From positions 6,634,001-6,698,000 of the forward strand of contig NC_019751.1 in the NCBI RefSeq assembly GCF_000317435.1: a stretch of DNA of 64,000 nt. The letters run 5' to 3'. This DNA is from Calothrix sp. PCC 6303. GTDB taxonomy: Bacteria; Cyanobacteriota; Cyanobacteriia; Cyanobacteriales; Nostocaceae. The notes beneath the pieces were generated by a model. The model was not told the origin of the DNA, made no database searches, and saw only the letters and a program-made list of their open reading frames with translations. Position 1 is the stretch's first letter. Each line of letters begins with the position of its first letter. This document shows, one piece after another, positions 1 to 7,694 of this stretch. Position numbers and translations under genes: made by a program.

Positions 1-666
1 GATCGCGCCATCAATTTAACAGGTGGTGAACCAGGTATCAACCCGATAGATCGCCCTTTTCTCCCATTTATTGGTACATTCAGTAGTAGCAATTATCTTC
101 CCTGGTACTACCTAATTTTGGGTTTGGTGGTTTTTTCCTACTTCTTTATTAATCGTCTTCGAGATTCCCGCCTCGGTAGGGCATGGAATGCTATCCGCGA
201 AGATGAATTAGCAGCGAGTGCTATGGGTATCAACCTAGTTAAAACCAAATTATTAGCTTTTGCGATGGGAGCAACCTTTGCAGGGTTTGCTGGGGCATTT
301 TACGCCGTCTATATCAGTGCCATTTTTCCCAGTGTTTTCGATTTTTCTGTATCCGTAATCATCCTTTGTATGGTGATTTTAGGTGGTTTGGGCAACATGA
401 CTGGGGTAATTTTGGGCGGCATCATTATTATGGGGGCAGATCGATTATTTTTACCCCAACTGGCAAAGGTTTTGGAAGGAATTCGCAACACCTCCCTATT
501 ACCTGCTATTAGTAATCCCCAATGGCAAGATTTTGTCAGAACTAGTTTAGATCCTACTCAGATGCGACTATTTTTATTTGGGTTGACTTTGGTAATTATG
601 ATGTTGGTACGTCCTGAAGGATTGATTCCTGATAGATTACACAAAGCCGAGTTGCATGAAGAATAA
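1..666 (+). CDS. livM: Branched-chain/neutral amino-acid ABC transporter permease, LivM type (5' end outside window)
   Basis: This is the C-terminal part of an inner-membrane permease of a LivFGMHK-type (cyanobacterial Nat-type) amino-acid importer. The frame is open from base 1, so the gene starts upstream of the window. About 221 codons are visible. The stretch SRLGRAWNAIREDELAA is the cytoplasmic loop typical of LivM that contacts the ATPases. Hydrophobic segments follow (AFAMGATFAGFAGAFYAVY, VSVIILCMVILGGLGN, LFLFGLTLVIMMLVRPEGLI). The RPEGL motif near the C terminus is characteristic of the family. livG and livF follow on the same strand, supporting one operon. The urea permease UrtC is a related alternative, but the sequence of the ATPases downstream favours Liv. 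Family assignment is strong; the exact substrate is not readable. Confidence 0.9.
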   Translation, partial: DRAINLTGGEPGINPIDRPFLPFIGTFSSSNYLPWYYLILGLVVFSYFFINRLRDSRLGRAWNAIREDELAASAMGINLVKTKLLAFAMGATFAGFAGAFYAVYISAIFPSVFDFSVSVIILCMVILGGLGNMTGVILGGIIIMGADRLFLPQLAKVLEGIRNTSLLPAISNPQWQDFVRTSLDPTQMRLFLFGLTLVIMMLVRPEGLIPDRLHKAELHEE

Positions 667-670
667 TGTA

Positions 671-692
671 GAGACGCGATATATCGCGTCTC
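671..692. repeat. REP-like palindrome, copy 1
   Basis: A perfect 22-bp palindrome with arms GAGACGCGATA/TATCGCGTCTC lies just after the livM stop, preceded by GTA and followed by TCTTTG. It belongs to the GAGACG palindrome family seen at 4217, 26584, 53975, 55289, 57531, 58961, 60155, 60899 and 61028. Transcribed, it would form a strong hairpin between livM and livG, which might lower read-through; no clear T-run follows it. Confidence 0.85.
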
Positions 693-774
693 TCTTTGCA
701 TTTCTTTGTGGAAATCAATTCAAAAGCTACAAGTCAAAATCTACAAGTTAAAATCTACAAGTCAAAATCTGAAA

Positions 775-1566
775 ATGAATGCACAATCTACCAAACCAAT
801 CATCTTAGAAGCCCAACAACTGACAATGCGGTTTGGTGGTTTAACCGCAGTCAATCAAGTTGACTTCATTTTAGAGCAAGGCGCGATCGCTAGTTTGATC
901 GGTCCCAATGGTGCCGGGAAAACTACCTTTTTCAACATGTTGACGGGGATTTATAGCCCTAGTGGTGGCAGATTATGGTTAAATAGCCGTGATATCACCG
1001 GAACAAAACCTGATCAACTAACAAAATTCGGTGTTGCCAGAACCTTTCAAAATATTCGCCTATTTAATAATATGCGGGTTTTAGATAATGTTTTGGTGGG
1101 GATGCATTGCCGCTTAAAAAGCAGCTTGATTGGCACTTTGCTGCGCCCTAAGTCAGTGGTAAATGAAGAAGCCGAAGCAAAAAAGAAAGCTTTATATTGG
1201 TTAGAATACGCAGGTTTGGGAAAATCCAAGGCTTACGAACTGGCAAAAAACCTTTCCTACGGAGAACAACGTCGCCTAGAAATCGCCAGGGCATTAGCTT
1301 CTGACCCTTTCCTCCTGCTTTTGGACGAACCCACAGCCGGAATGAACCCCGCCGAAACCGCCGATTTAACCCGATTTATGCAGCGCATCCGCGACGAACT
1401 GAATATGACGATTTTGCTAATTGAACATGATATGAAGCTAGTTATGGGAATAAGCGATCGCATTACAGTTCTAGCTAGTGGTAAAAAAATCTCTGAAGGT
1501 ACTCCCACCCAGGTGCGTCAAGATCCTCAGGTAATTGAAGCATATCTGGGTAAGGAGGAGGGTTAA
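775..1566 (+). CDS. livG: Branched-chain amino-acid ABC transporter ATP-binding protein LivG
   Basis: This is one of the two cytoplasmic ATPases that power the importer. It has Walker A GPNGAGKT, the Q-loop context FGVARTFQNIRLF, the signature LSYGEQRRLEIARAL, Walker B LLLLDEPTAGMNP and the switch histidine in LLIEHDMKLVM. The insert with MHCRLKSS and the MNPAET motif after Walker B are typical of LivG rather than LivF. The frame is open further upstream to a TTG at 706, but the ATG at 775 gives 263 residues, normal for LivG, and avoids a low-complexity leader. It lies about 100 bp after livM, across a palindrome, and 4 bp before livF, so co-transcription is very likely. Confidence 0.93.
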   Translation: MNAQSTKPIILEAQQLTMRFGGLTAVNQVDFILEQGAIASLIGPNGAGKTTFFNMLTGIYSPSGGRLWLNSRDITGTKPDQLTKFGVARTFQNIRLFNNMRVLDNVLVGMHCRLKSSLIGTLLRPKSVVNEEAEAKKKALYWLEYAGLGKSKAYELAKNLSYGEQRRLEIARALASDPFLLLLDEPTAGMNPAETADLTRFMQRIRDELNMTILLIEHDMKLVMGISDRITVLASGKKISEGTPTQVRQDPQVIEAYLGKEEG

Positions 1567-1570
1567 AGTT

Positions 1571-2284
1571 ATGTTACAAGTTAAAGATATTCACACCTAT
1601 TACGGCAATATCCAAGCACTCAAGGGTATTTCCATCGAAATTAATCAAGGGGAAATTTGTACTTTAATTGGCAGTAATGGTGCTGGTAAAACCACCCTTC
1701 TGCGAACAATTCAAGGATTAATTAAACCCCGTCAAGGTGAAATTTTATTTGAAAATAAATCTCTAACTTCCATCAGTGCTGAAAAAATAGTTAGTGAATT
1801 AGGAATTGCCCAAAGTCCAGAAGGAAGATTAATCTTTCCCCGGATGACAGTATTAGAAAACCTGGAAATGGGTTCCTTTTGTCGGCGGGATACTTTGGGA
1901 ATTAAATCTGATTTAGAATATGTTTTGAATCTATTTCCCCGACTGCGAGAACGCATTAGCCAAAAAGGGGGAACCCTCAGCGGAGGAGAACAACAAATGC
2001 TCTCAATTGCCCGTGCTTTGATGGCAAAACCTCGACTACTCCTACTTGATGAACCCAGTATGGGTTTAGCACCGAATTTAGTCCAAGAAATTTTCGTGTT
2101 AATCAAACAAATCAATAAAGAGCGAAATATCACAATTTTATTAGTGGAACAAAATGCCCGTCAAGCATTAGAAGTTGCTTCCCGTGGCTATGTGCTGCAA
2201 ACAGGTAAAATAGAACTATCAGGATTAGCCAAAGATTTACAATCTAATGAAGAAGTTCGCAAAGCTTATTTAGGTGAAGAATGA
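1571..2284 (+). CDS. livF: Branched-chain amino-acid ABC transporter ATP-binding protein LivF
   Basis: This is the second ATPase of the importer, 237 residues. It opens with MLQVKDIHTYYGNIQALKGI, which is very typical of LivF. It has Walker A GSNGAGKT, the Q-loop region LGIAQSPEGRLIFPRMTV, the signature LSGGEQQMLSIARALM, Walker B LLLLDEPSMGLAP and the H-loop position in ILLVEQNARQA, where LivF has Gln-Asn instead of His. The ATG at 1571 was chosen because GGAGG (1556-1560) lies upstream and the ORF then begins right after livG. UrtE is the nearest alternative, but the opening and the SPEGR segment fit LivF. It is the last gene of the operon. Confidence 0.93.
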   Translation: MLQVKDIHTYYGNIQALKGISIEINQGEICTLIGSNGAGKTTLLRTIQGLIKPRQGEILFENKSLTSISAEKIVSELGIAQSPEGRLIFPRMTVLENLEMGSFCRRDTLGIKSDLEYVLNLFPRLRERISQKGGTLSGGEQQMLSIARALMAKPRLLLLDEPSMGLAPNLVQEIFVLIKQINKERNITILLVEQNARQALEVASRGYVLQTGKIELSGLAKDLQSNEEVRKAYLGEE

Positions 2285-2286
2285 TA

Positions 2287-2317
2287 GATCCCCGACTTCT
2301 CTAATAAGTCGGGGATC
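2287..2317. repeat. Strong hairpin after livF (repeat and possible terminator)
   Basis: Two perfect 12-bp arms (GATCCCCGACTT and its complement) flank a 7-base loop, 3 bp after the livF stop. The position suits transcript termination or 3'-end protection, but no T-run follows. A degenerate piece of the same sequence (CAGATCCTCGACTTCTT) occurs near 26544, so it also looks like a dispersed repeat. Confidence 0.6.
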
Positions 2318-2403
2318 TGAACTAGTTTTGGTGGAGTAGAGTGCAACCTAAAAATGTGAAGCTGCACATAATTTATTAGCTAACGCTTTGCGCTTAAAGA
2401 CAC

Positions 2404-2504
2404 GTAGGGTGCGTATAGCCTTTCGACATCCAAGAAAAGCGACAGCGTAACGCACCATTCATAAGGATTTGGTGCGTTACGACGTTCCGTCTAACGCACC
2501 CTAC
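2404..2504. repeat. About 101-bp inverted-repeat element (GTAGGGTGCGT ends)
   Basis: The outer arms GTAGGGTGCGT (2404-2414) and ACGCACCCTAC (2494-2504) are perfectly complementary. Inner arms GTAACGCACC (2447-2456) and GGTGCGTTAC (2471-2480) are also complementary, so the element can fold into a nested hairpin. Its left two-thirds recur at 27349-27411 with few changes. There is no coding capacity. This is a dispersed MITE-like repeat. Confidence 0.75.
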
Positions 2505-2520
2505 AGTACTAAATATGGAA

Positions 2521-2756
2521 GTAGGGGTAAAGCGCATTGCTCATCGGTGTCAACTTAACATGAAACCCTTGATAGGATTAAACTTGACCTCTCCCTAGAT
2601 TTTACTGCGTAAAACCTTTCCCTCCCCTACTAGGGGAGGGACAGACTTGAACGTTAGTTCAAGGCAGGGAGAGGTCAGTATCCATCAGTCAAAACTTATA
2701 TATATCAATGCTTTTAGCTTAAGTTGACACGTATGAGCACTGCGCTTTACCCCTAC
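2521..2756. mobile_element. MITE-like element with 37-bp terminal inverted repeats
   Basis: The arms at 2521-2557 and 2720-2756 are complementary over 37 bp with three mismatches, beginning GTAGGGGTAAAGCGCA. The 236-bp element codes for nothing. It encloses a second nested inverted repeat (GACCTCTCCCT near 2587 against AGGGAGAGGTC near 2668). No convincing target-site duplication is visible. The length, the long terminal repeats and the lack of an ORF fit a non-autonomous transposon. Confidence 0.75.
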
Positions 2757-2845
2757 AGCACGACTATATGCTTATGAACGATCAAAATCTGAAAGATTAG
2801 CGAAACCTTGATAACTGTTCACTGTTCACTGTTCACTGATTTACT

Positions 2846-4168
2846 ATGTCCACAATCCAACCTGCACGCATAACTAAAGTATTACCCGACTCCATCGCTG
2901 CTGAAATTGGTTTTACAGCAGGTGATGCAATTGTCAGTATCAACGGAACAAATCCCCGCGATTTAATCGATTACCAGTTTTTGTGTGCAGATGAGGTTTT
3001 AGAACTGGAAGTACTGGACACATCAGGCAAAACCCATCATGTGGAAATTGAAAAAGATTATGACGATGATTTGGGGTTGGAATTTGAAACGGCACTTTTC
3101 GACAATTTAATCCAATGTACCAATAAGTGTCCCTTCTGCTTTATCGATCAACAACCACCAGGAAAACGTGAAAGCTTATATTATCGAGATGATGATTACC
3201 GCCTCAGCTTTTTGTACGGTTCCTACCTCACCCTAACCAATTTACCACAGCGCGAGTGGCAACGCATCGAAGCCATGCGTCTTTCACCTTTGTTTGTCTC
3301 AGTTCATGCAACCGAACCCGATGTCAGAATCCGACTACTCAAAAATCCTCGTGCGGGAGAAATATTAGAGCAAATCAAGTGGTTTCAGGAACGAAGACTA
3401 CAAATCCACGCCCAAGTAGTCGTATGCCCTGGTATAAATGATGGCAAGCACCTGGAACAAACAATTAGAGATTTAGCGTCATTTTATACTGGAGATATCC
3501 CCGCTGTCACCTCAGTGGCAGTGGTACCAGTGGGTTTAACGCGTTTCCGTCCGGAAGGTGATGAACTGATACCAGTAAATCCCGCGAAAGCAAAGGAAGT
3601 TATTTCCCAAGTGCGATCGCTTCAACAGGAATTCCGCCAAAAAATCGGCTCGACAGTCGTCTGGTTAGCCGATGAATGGTTCTTAATTGGTGGTGAGGAT
3701 TTGCCCTCCGAAGCCGAATACGAAGACTATCCGCAAATTGATAATGGTGTTGGTTCAATTCGCTTGTTCCTGAAACAATTTGATAATGCGGCACAGCAAT
3801 TATTACCAAAAAAAGTTTCACCAAAAACCTTGACATGGGTCGTAGGAAATGCTGTTGAAAAAGCTTTTCAGCCAATTTTGCAGCGATTGAATTCGGTCAG
3901 TGGTTTAACTGTTAATATGCAAGCATTGTCAAGCGATTATTGGGGACAAAATATTAGCGTAACTGGACTATTAACTGGTCATGACTTGTTATCTAAACTA
4001 CAAAATTCTGATTTAGGTGATGGAATTCTATTACCCAGTGTCATGCTTAAGCATGGAGAATTGATATTCCTTGATGATATAACTGTTGAAGAGGTTGCAT
4101 CGAAATTGAAAACTCAGATTTTTCCAGTTGCTGGAGTTGAAGAGTTGATCCAGACTTGTATTAAGTAG
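2846..4168 (+). CDS. TIGR03279-type cyanobacterial PDZ/radical-SAM FeS protein (DUF512)
   Basis: This 440-residue protein is of the cyanobacterium-wide family described as a putative FeS-containing oxidoreductase. An N-terminal PDZ-like domain (residues about 5-65, with SIAAEIGFTAGDAIVSING) is followed by CTNKCPFCFIDQ around residue 92, a CX3CX2C arrangement of the kind that holds a radical-SAM 4Fe-4S cluster. The TIM-barrel part (YGSYLTLTNL, FVSVHATEPDVR, AQVVVCPGIN) and a C-terminal DUF512 region follow. The reaction catalysed is not known. The ATG at 2846 follows a short tandem repeat of GTTCACT and has no obvious Shine-Dalgarno sequence. It is probably a monocistronic gene. Confidence 0.9.
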   Translation: MSTIQPARITKVLPDSIAAEIGFTAGDAIVSINGTNPRDLIDYQFLCADEVLELEVLDTSGKTHHVEIEKDYDDDLGLEFETALFDNLIQCTNKCPFCFIDQQPPGKRESLYYRDDDYRLSFLYGSYLTLTNLPQREWQRIEAMRLSPLFVSVHATEPDVRIRLLKNPRAGEILEQIKWFQERRLQIHAQVVVCPGINDGKHLEQTIRDLASFYTGDIPAVTSVAVVPVGLTRFRPEGDELIPVNPAKAKEVISQVRSLQQEFRQKIGSTVVWLADEWFLIGGEDLPSEAEYEDYPQIDNGVGSIRLFLKQFDNAAQQLLPKKVSPKTLTWVVGNAVEKAFQPILQRLNSVSGLTVNMQALSSDYWGQNISVTGLLTGHDLLSKLQNSDLGDGILLPSVMLKHGELIFLDDITVEEVASKLKTQIFPVAGVEELIQTCIK

Positions 4169-4216
4169 GGGATAATATTAAGCTCGGATAAACTATCCAC
4201 AAATCGAAAACCCTTT

Positions 4217-4240
4217 AGAGACGAGACATGTCACGTCTCT
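4217..4240. repeat. REP-like palindrome, copy 2 (degenerate)
   Basis: AGAGACG (4217-4223) and CGTCTCT (4234-4240) flank the palindromic core GACATGTC. It sits about 50 bp after the stop of the radical-SAM gene and belongs to the GAGACG family. It is followed by CTTTG, as is the copy at 671. Confidence 0.7.
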
Positions 4241-4395
4241 CTTTGTATTTCGTGAAAATCCCAGATATGTATGTCCATTGCCATACCATAAATGCTTTGC
4301 GCTAAAGCACTACTACGAATCAAGTTTTATACAAAACTAATTATTAGTAAATCCTTGAAAATTAACTGTTTAGCTGTTCAAATGAGGTTGAAAGT

Positions 4396-7173
4396 GTGAT
4401 AGTCCTGGGAAAAAACAAAACAAATAAATTAAAACTAAAAATATCAAAATTATTCATTTTTAAACTAACTTTTATAACTTTTAATTTCTTGAATATTATC
4501 CCTGTATTAGCAGCGGAAAATTCCCAATTAAATGCCAAATTAACTGTTATTTATAATCCCGAAAACTCGACTCAATGGACAGGAATTAGCAAACGCTTAG
4601 AATCAACAGGTATAAACTACTGTATAGTACCCCTAGACGAAGTGCGATCGCCTGCCGACTGGGGCAACCGAAAAGTGGTATTTTTACCAAATATTGAAAC
4701 CCTCTCACCCTCACAAGCGATCGCATTAGAAGAATGGATGTCCAAAGGTGGACGTGTAATTGCCAGTGGTCCGGTGGGAAGTCTTTCTTCACCAGGAGTT
4801 AGGCAGTTATTACGCACACTTTTTGGTGGATATTGGGGTTTTGGCTTAAATGATATCCAAGAGTTACAAGCTAGCAAAGACAGACTTTCCCAAGATTGGG
4901 TAAATAAAAATATCGTCTTTGGTAAAGTTCGTGGTGGTGTCCTAGTTCCTGATGAAGTTACAGGCAGAATTAGCGCAGTGTGGAATGCTAAAGATAATCC
5001 CGCAGCAATTGTCACCACCGATCGTTCAGTTCTCTTTGGTTGGAGATGGGGAGGTGATACCGCAGCATCCCTAGATGTGGATACTGCTTGGTTGCAAGCT
5101 GCTGTGAATCGCTATTACAAATTACCTCCTAGTGCATCAACAAAAGTTGAAGAAGGTTCTTCCAAGTGTCAAAAAACATTGGCAAATACGAGTGTAAATA
5201 ATACACCAAAGAACACACAAACTAATGTTGTTCGGGAAACCAACAAAACCCCAAATAACAATAAAACAGCCTTTTCGGCTCCAGCAGCAATGCCCCTCAC
5301 CAGTAAAATTACTGGAGTTAACCCACCAAATAGAACATTTCCCCGCTCAGATGAGGCAATTGATAAATTAGAACAATCCGTGCGGGAAGATATTTCCCCC
5401 AACTCCCAAAAACCCATTAGTTCCAGCGAAGCGATCGCACTTCAGCAAGAATTGCGTAATCTCATAGGTAGGGTGGAAAATTCCAACTTAGCTGCATCCA
5501 TAATCAACGGCAATTCCCAACCTATAGGTAAAGTTTCCTCACAACTTGCATCTGTCCAAGGTGGTGGAGGAGTCCGGCAACCAAGTAACCAAAGCATTCA
5601 AAATGCCCGCCAATTCCTCAATAATATTCCTGAGCTAATCAAGCAAAAAAAATATAACCAAGCTCGCCAACAGTGGCTAGCTACCCGCTCAATTCTCCTC
5701 AATCAATTTCCCCTAGATCGTAAAGTTGCTCAACCGGAAATCCGCGCCGTCTGGTTAGATCGCGGCACAATCGTCCGCGCTCGAAATGAAGCCGGACTCG
5801 CTCAAGTCTTCGATCGCTTGGCACAAGCAGGAATTAATACGGTATTCTTTGAAACCCTCAACGCCAGTTACCCCATTTACCCCAGCAAAATTGCACCCCA
5901 ACAAAATCCCCTAATTCGTGGTTGGGATCCCTTAGCTTCAGGGGTAAAACTTGCCAAGCAACGGAAAATGGAAATACATGCTTGGGTTTGGGCATTTGCC
6001 GCAGGTAATATTCGTCATAATGAACTTTTAGGAATTAACACCAATTATCCCGGACCAGTTTTAGCAGCAAACCCCGATTGGGCAGGATACGACAACCGAG
6101 GACAACTTATCCCACCAGGACAAGGTAAACAGTTTTTTGACCCAGCAAATCCCCAAGTGAGGGAATATTTACTGAGCATTTATAAAGAAATTGTTACCAA
6201 GTACGATGTGGATGGACTGCAATTAGATTACATCCGCTACCCCTTCCAAGATTCAAACGCAGGACGTAGCTTTGGTTACGGCAAAGCTGCACGTAGCCGA
6301 TTTCAGCAGCTATATGGGGTTGATCCGATGAAAATTAACCCCAGTCAACAGGATCTATGGCAGAAATGGACACAATACCGAACTGAACAGGTTGATAGCT
6401 TTGTTACCTTAGTTTCTCAGGAGTTAAGACAACAACGCCCAAACCTAACTTTATCAGCAGCAGTGTTCCCCCTGCCCGAACGCGATCGCATTCACAAAAT
6501 TCAGCAGCATTGGGAAGTTTGGGCGCGTCGTGGAGATATCGATCTAATTGTACCCATGACCTATGCCCTAGAAACAACCAGATTTGAAAAATTAGCCCAG
6601 CCTTGGATTTATTCAACTCAATTCGGACAACTAGGTTCCACTTTATTAATACCAGGAATTCGTTTACTAAATTTACCCACAGTGGGAGCCTTCGATCAAT
6701 TGCAGGTGGTGCGGGATTTACCTGTAACTGGTTATGCCTTGTTTGCTGCTGAAAACCTCACAGGTGATTTACAACGGGTTTTTAATAATACTCAAGGTCA
6801 AAACCCTACTGAAGTAGAACCAATTCCCCACCGTCAACCTTTTGCCAGTGCAGCAACCCGCTACAGTGCTTTACGTGCTGAGTGGAAATGGCTACAAGAA
6901 AATAATAATTTACAAATTACTTCCCCATCTAATTTTAATGAACAAGCAGACATTTTAGAAGCTGCACTCAATCAACTAGCCGTAGCATCTAATAATAGTA
7001 AGTTAGCTACTGCACGGGGTGCTTTAAACCGCTTTAAAGTCCTATTTAAGGCTTCCATGCGTCAACAATATATTGATAATAGTTATCAAACTCGCTCTTG
7101 GGAAAACCGTCTGATCGCCATCGAACAGTTAATACGATATGGTGAACGTGTAGAAATCAGTAATTCAAATTGA
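4396..7173 (+). CDS. Secreted/anchored GHL10-type glycoside hydrolase-like protein
   Basis: This 925-residue exported protein starts at a GTG preceded by GAGG. A Lys-rich N terminus and a hydrophobic stretch (about residues 17-38) ending VLAAENS look like a signal peptide. Residues about 45-240 resemble a Rossmann-like glutamine-amidotransferase fold (IVPLDEV, VVFLPNIETLS, WMSKGGRVIASGPVG), which here probably senses or binds. A Thr/Asn/Ser-rich linker follows. Residues about 448-790 are a family-10-like glycosyl hydrolase (PF02638), with EIRAVWLDRG, NTVFFETLNA, MEIHAWVWAFAAG, VDGLQLDYIRYP and LIVPMTYALE. The tail is helical. It is likely to act on cell-wall or extracellular polysaccharide. 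It has no co-directional partner close by. The substrate is unknown. Confidence 0.85.
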   Translation: MIVLGKNKTNKLKLKISKLFIFKLTFITFNFLNIIPVLAAENSQLNAKLTVIYNPENSTQWTGISKRLESTGINYCIVPLDEVRSPADWGNRKVVFLPNIETLSPSQAIALEEWMSKGGRVIASGPVGSLSSPGVRQLLRTLFGGYWGFGLNDIQELQASKDRLSQDWVNKNIVFGKVRGGVLVPDEVTGRISAVWNAKDNPAAIVTTDRSVLFGWRWGGDTAASLDVDTAWLQAAVNRYYKLPPSASTKVEEGSSKCQKTLANTSVNNTPKNTQTNVVRETNKTPNNNKTAFSAPAAMPLTSKITGVNPPNRTFPRSDEAIDKLEQSVREDISPNSQKPISSSEAIALQQELRNLIGRVENSNLAASIINGNSQPIGKVSSQLASVQGGGGVRQPSNQSIQNARQFLNNIPELIKQKKYNQARQQWLATRSILLNQFPLDRKVAQPEIRAVWLDRGTIVRARNEAGLAQVFDRLAQAGINTVFFETLNASYPIYPSKIAPQQNPLIRGWDPLASGVKLAKQRKMEIHAWVWAFAAGNIRHNELLGINTNYPGPVLAANPDWAGYDNRGQLIPPGQGKQFFDPANPQVREYLLSIYKEIVTKYDVDGLQLDYIRYPFQDSNAGRSFGYGKAARSRFQQLYGVDPMKINPSQQDLWQKWTQYRTEQVDSFVTLVSQELRQQRPNLTLSAAVFPLPERDRIHKIQQHWEVWARRGDIDLIVPMTYALETTRFEKLAQPWIYSTQFGQLGSTLLIPGIRLLNLPTVGAFDQLQVVRDLPVTGYALFAAENLTGDLQRVFNNTQGQNPTEVEPIPHRQPFASAATRYSALRAEWKWLQENNNLQITSPSNFNEQADILEAALNQLAVASNNSKLATARGALNRFKVLFKASMRQQYIDNSYQTRSWENRLIAIEQLIRYGERVEISNSN

Positions 7174-7694
7174 AGGAGAAAGAAGGGGGGTTTTAAGATG
7201 GGAATACCCTGCGGGTAGACACGGAGTGGCTTCTGTAAGTAGTAAGCTGCATACAAGGCAGTTTTTGGGGTCATCCAACTCCCAAAATGTCCCGTCCCAA
7301 ATGAAAACTGGCGATGCTTCTGCATCGGGGTATTAAACCCCCCACTCTTGATCAACCAAAGTAAATAATCTATTCATAAAATAAAACAAGTTAATTCAAT
7401 CAAAAAGCAATTATTAATCAAAAATTTTGGTAGTTTTATATGTTTTGTAAACTTTGTTTGAGTTGCTTGAGTTAACTTAGATAATAATATTTTTTCAGTG
7501 TATGTACGCAAGATAAATCATACATTTTAGAGCGAGAATATGTTGAAAATGCTGATAATAGTAGTTTTAGAATCAATTACAACATCAGACGAATAAAGTC
7601 TATTTTGTAGATACAGCTACTAAACTGATAGTGCTTTCACAAACATAAGATACACTGAACTACAATAAGAATTATTATTGGGAGGTAAAGGCTA
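7174..7694. other. 521-bp intergenic region with an imperfect inverted repeat
   Basis: The part 7186-7345 is bounded by imperfectly complementary ends (GGGGGGTTTTAA near 7187 and TTAAACCCCCC near 7333) and has no ORF, so it may be a decayed small element. The rest is AT-rich. GGGAGGT at 7680-7686 is the ribosome-binding site of the kinase gene that follows. Confidence 0.4.

Noticed and set aside
1-2284. Urea transporter (urtCDE) instead of liv genes
   Set aside because: The LivF opening (MLQVKDIHTYYGNIQALKGI), the SPEGR segment and the LivG insert fit amino-acid importers better, and no urease or urt gene is adjacent.
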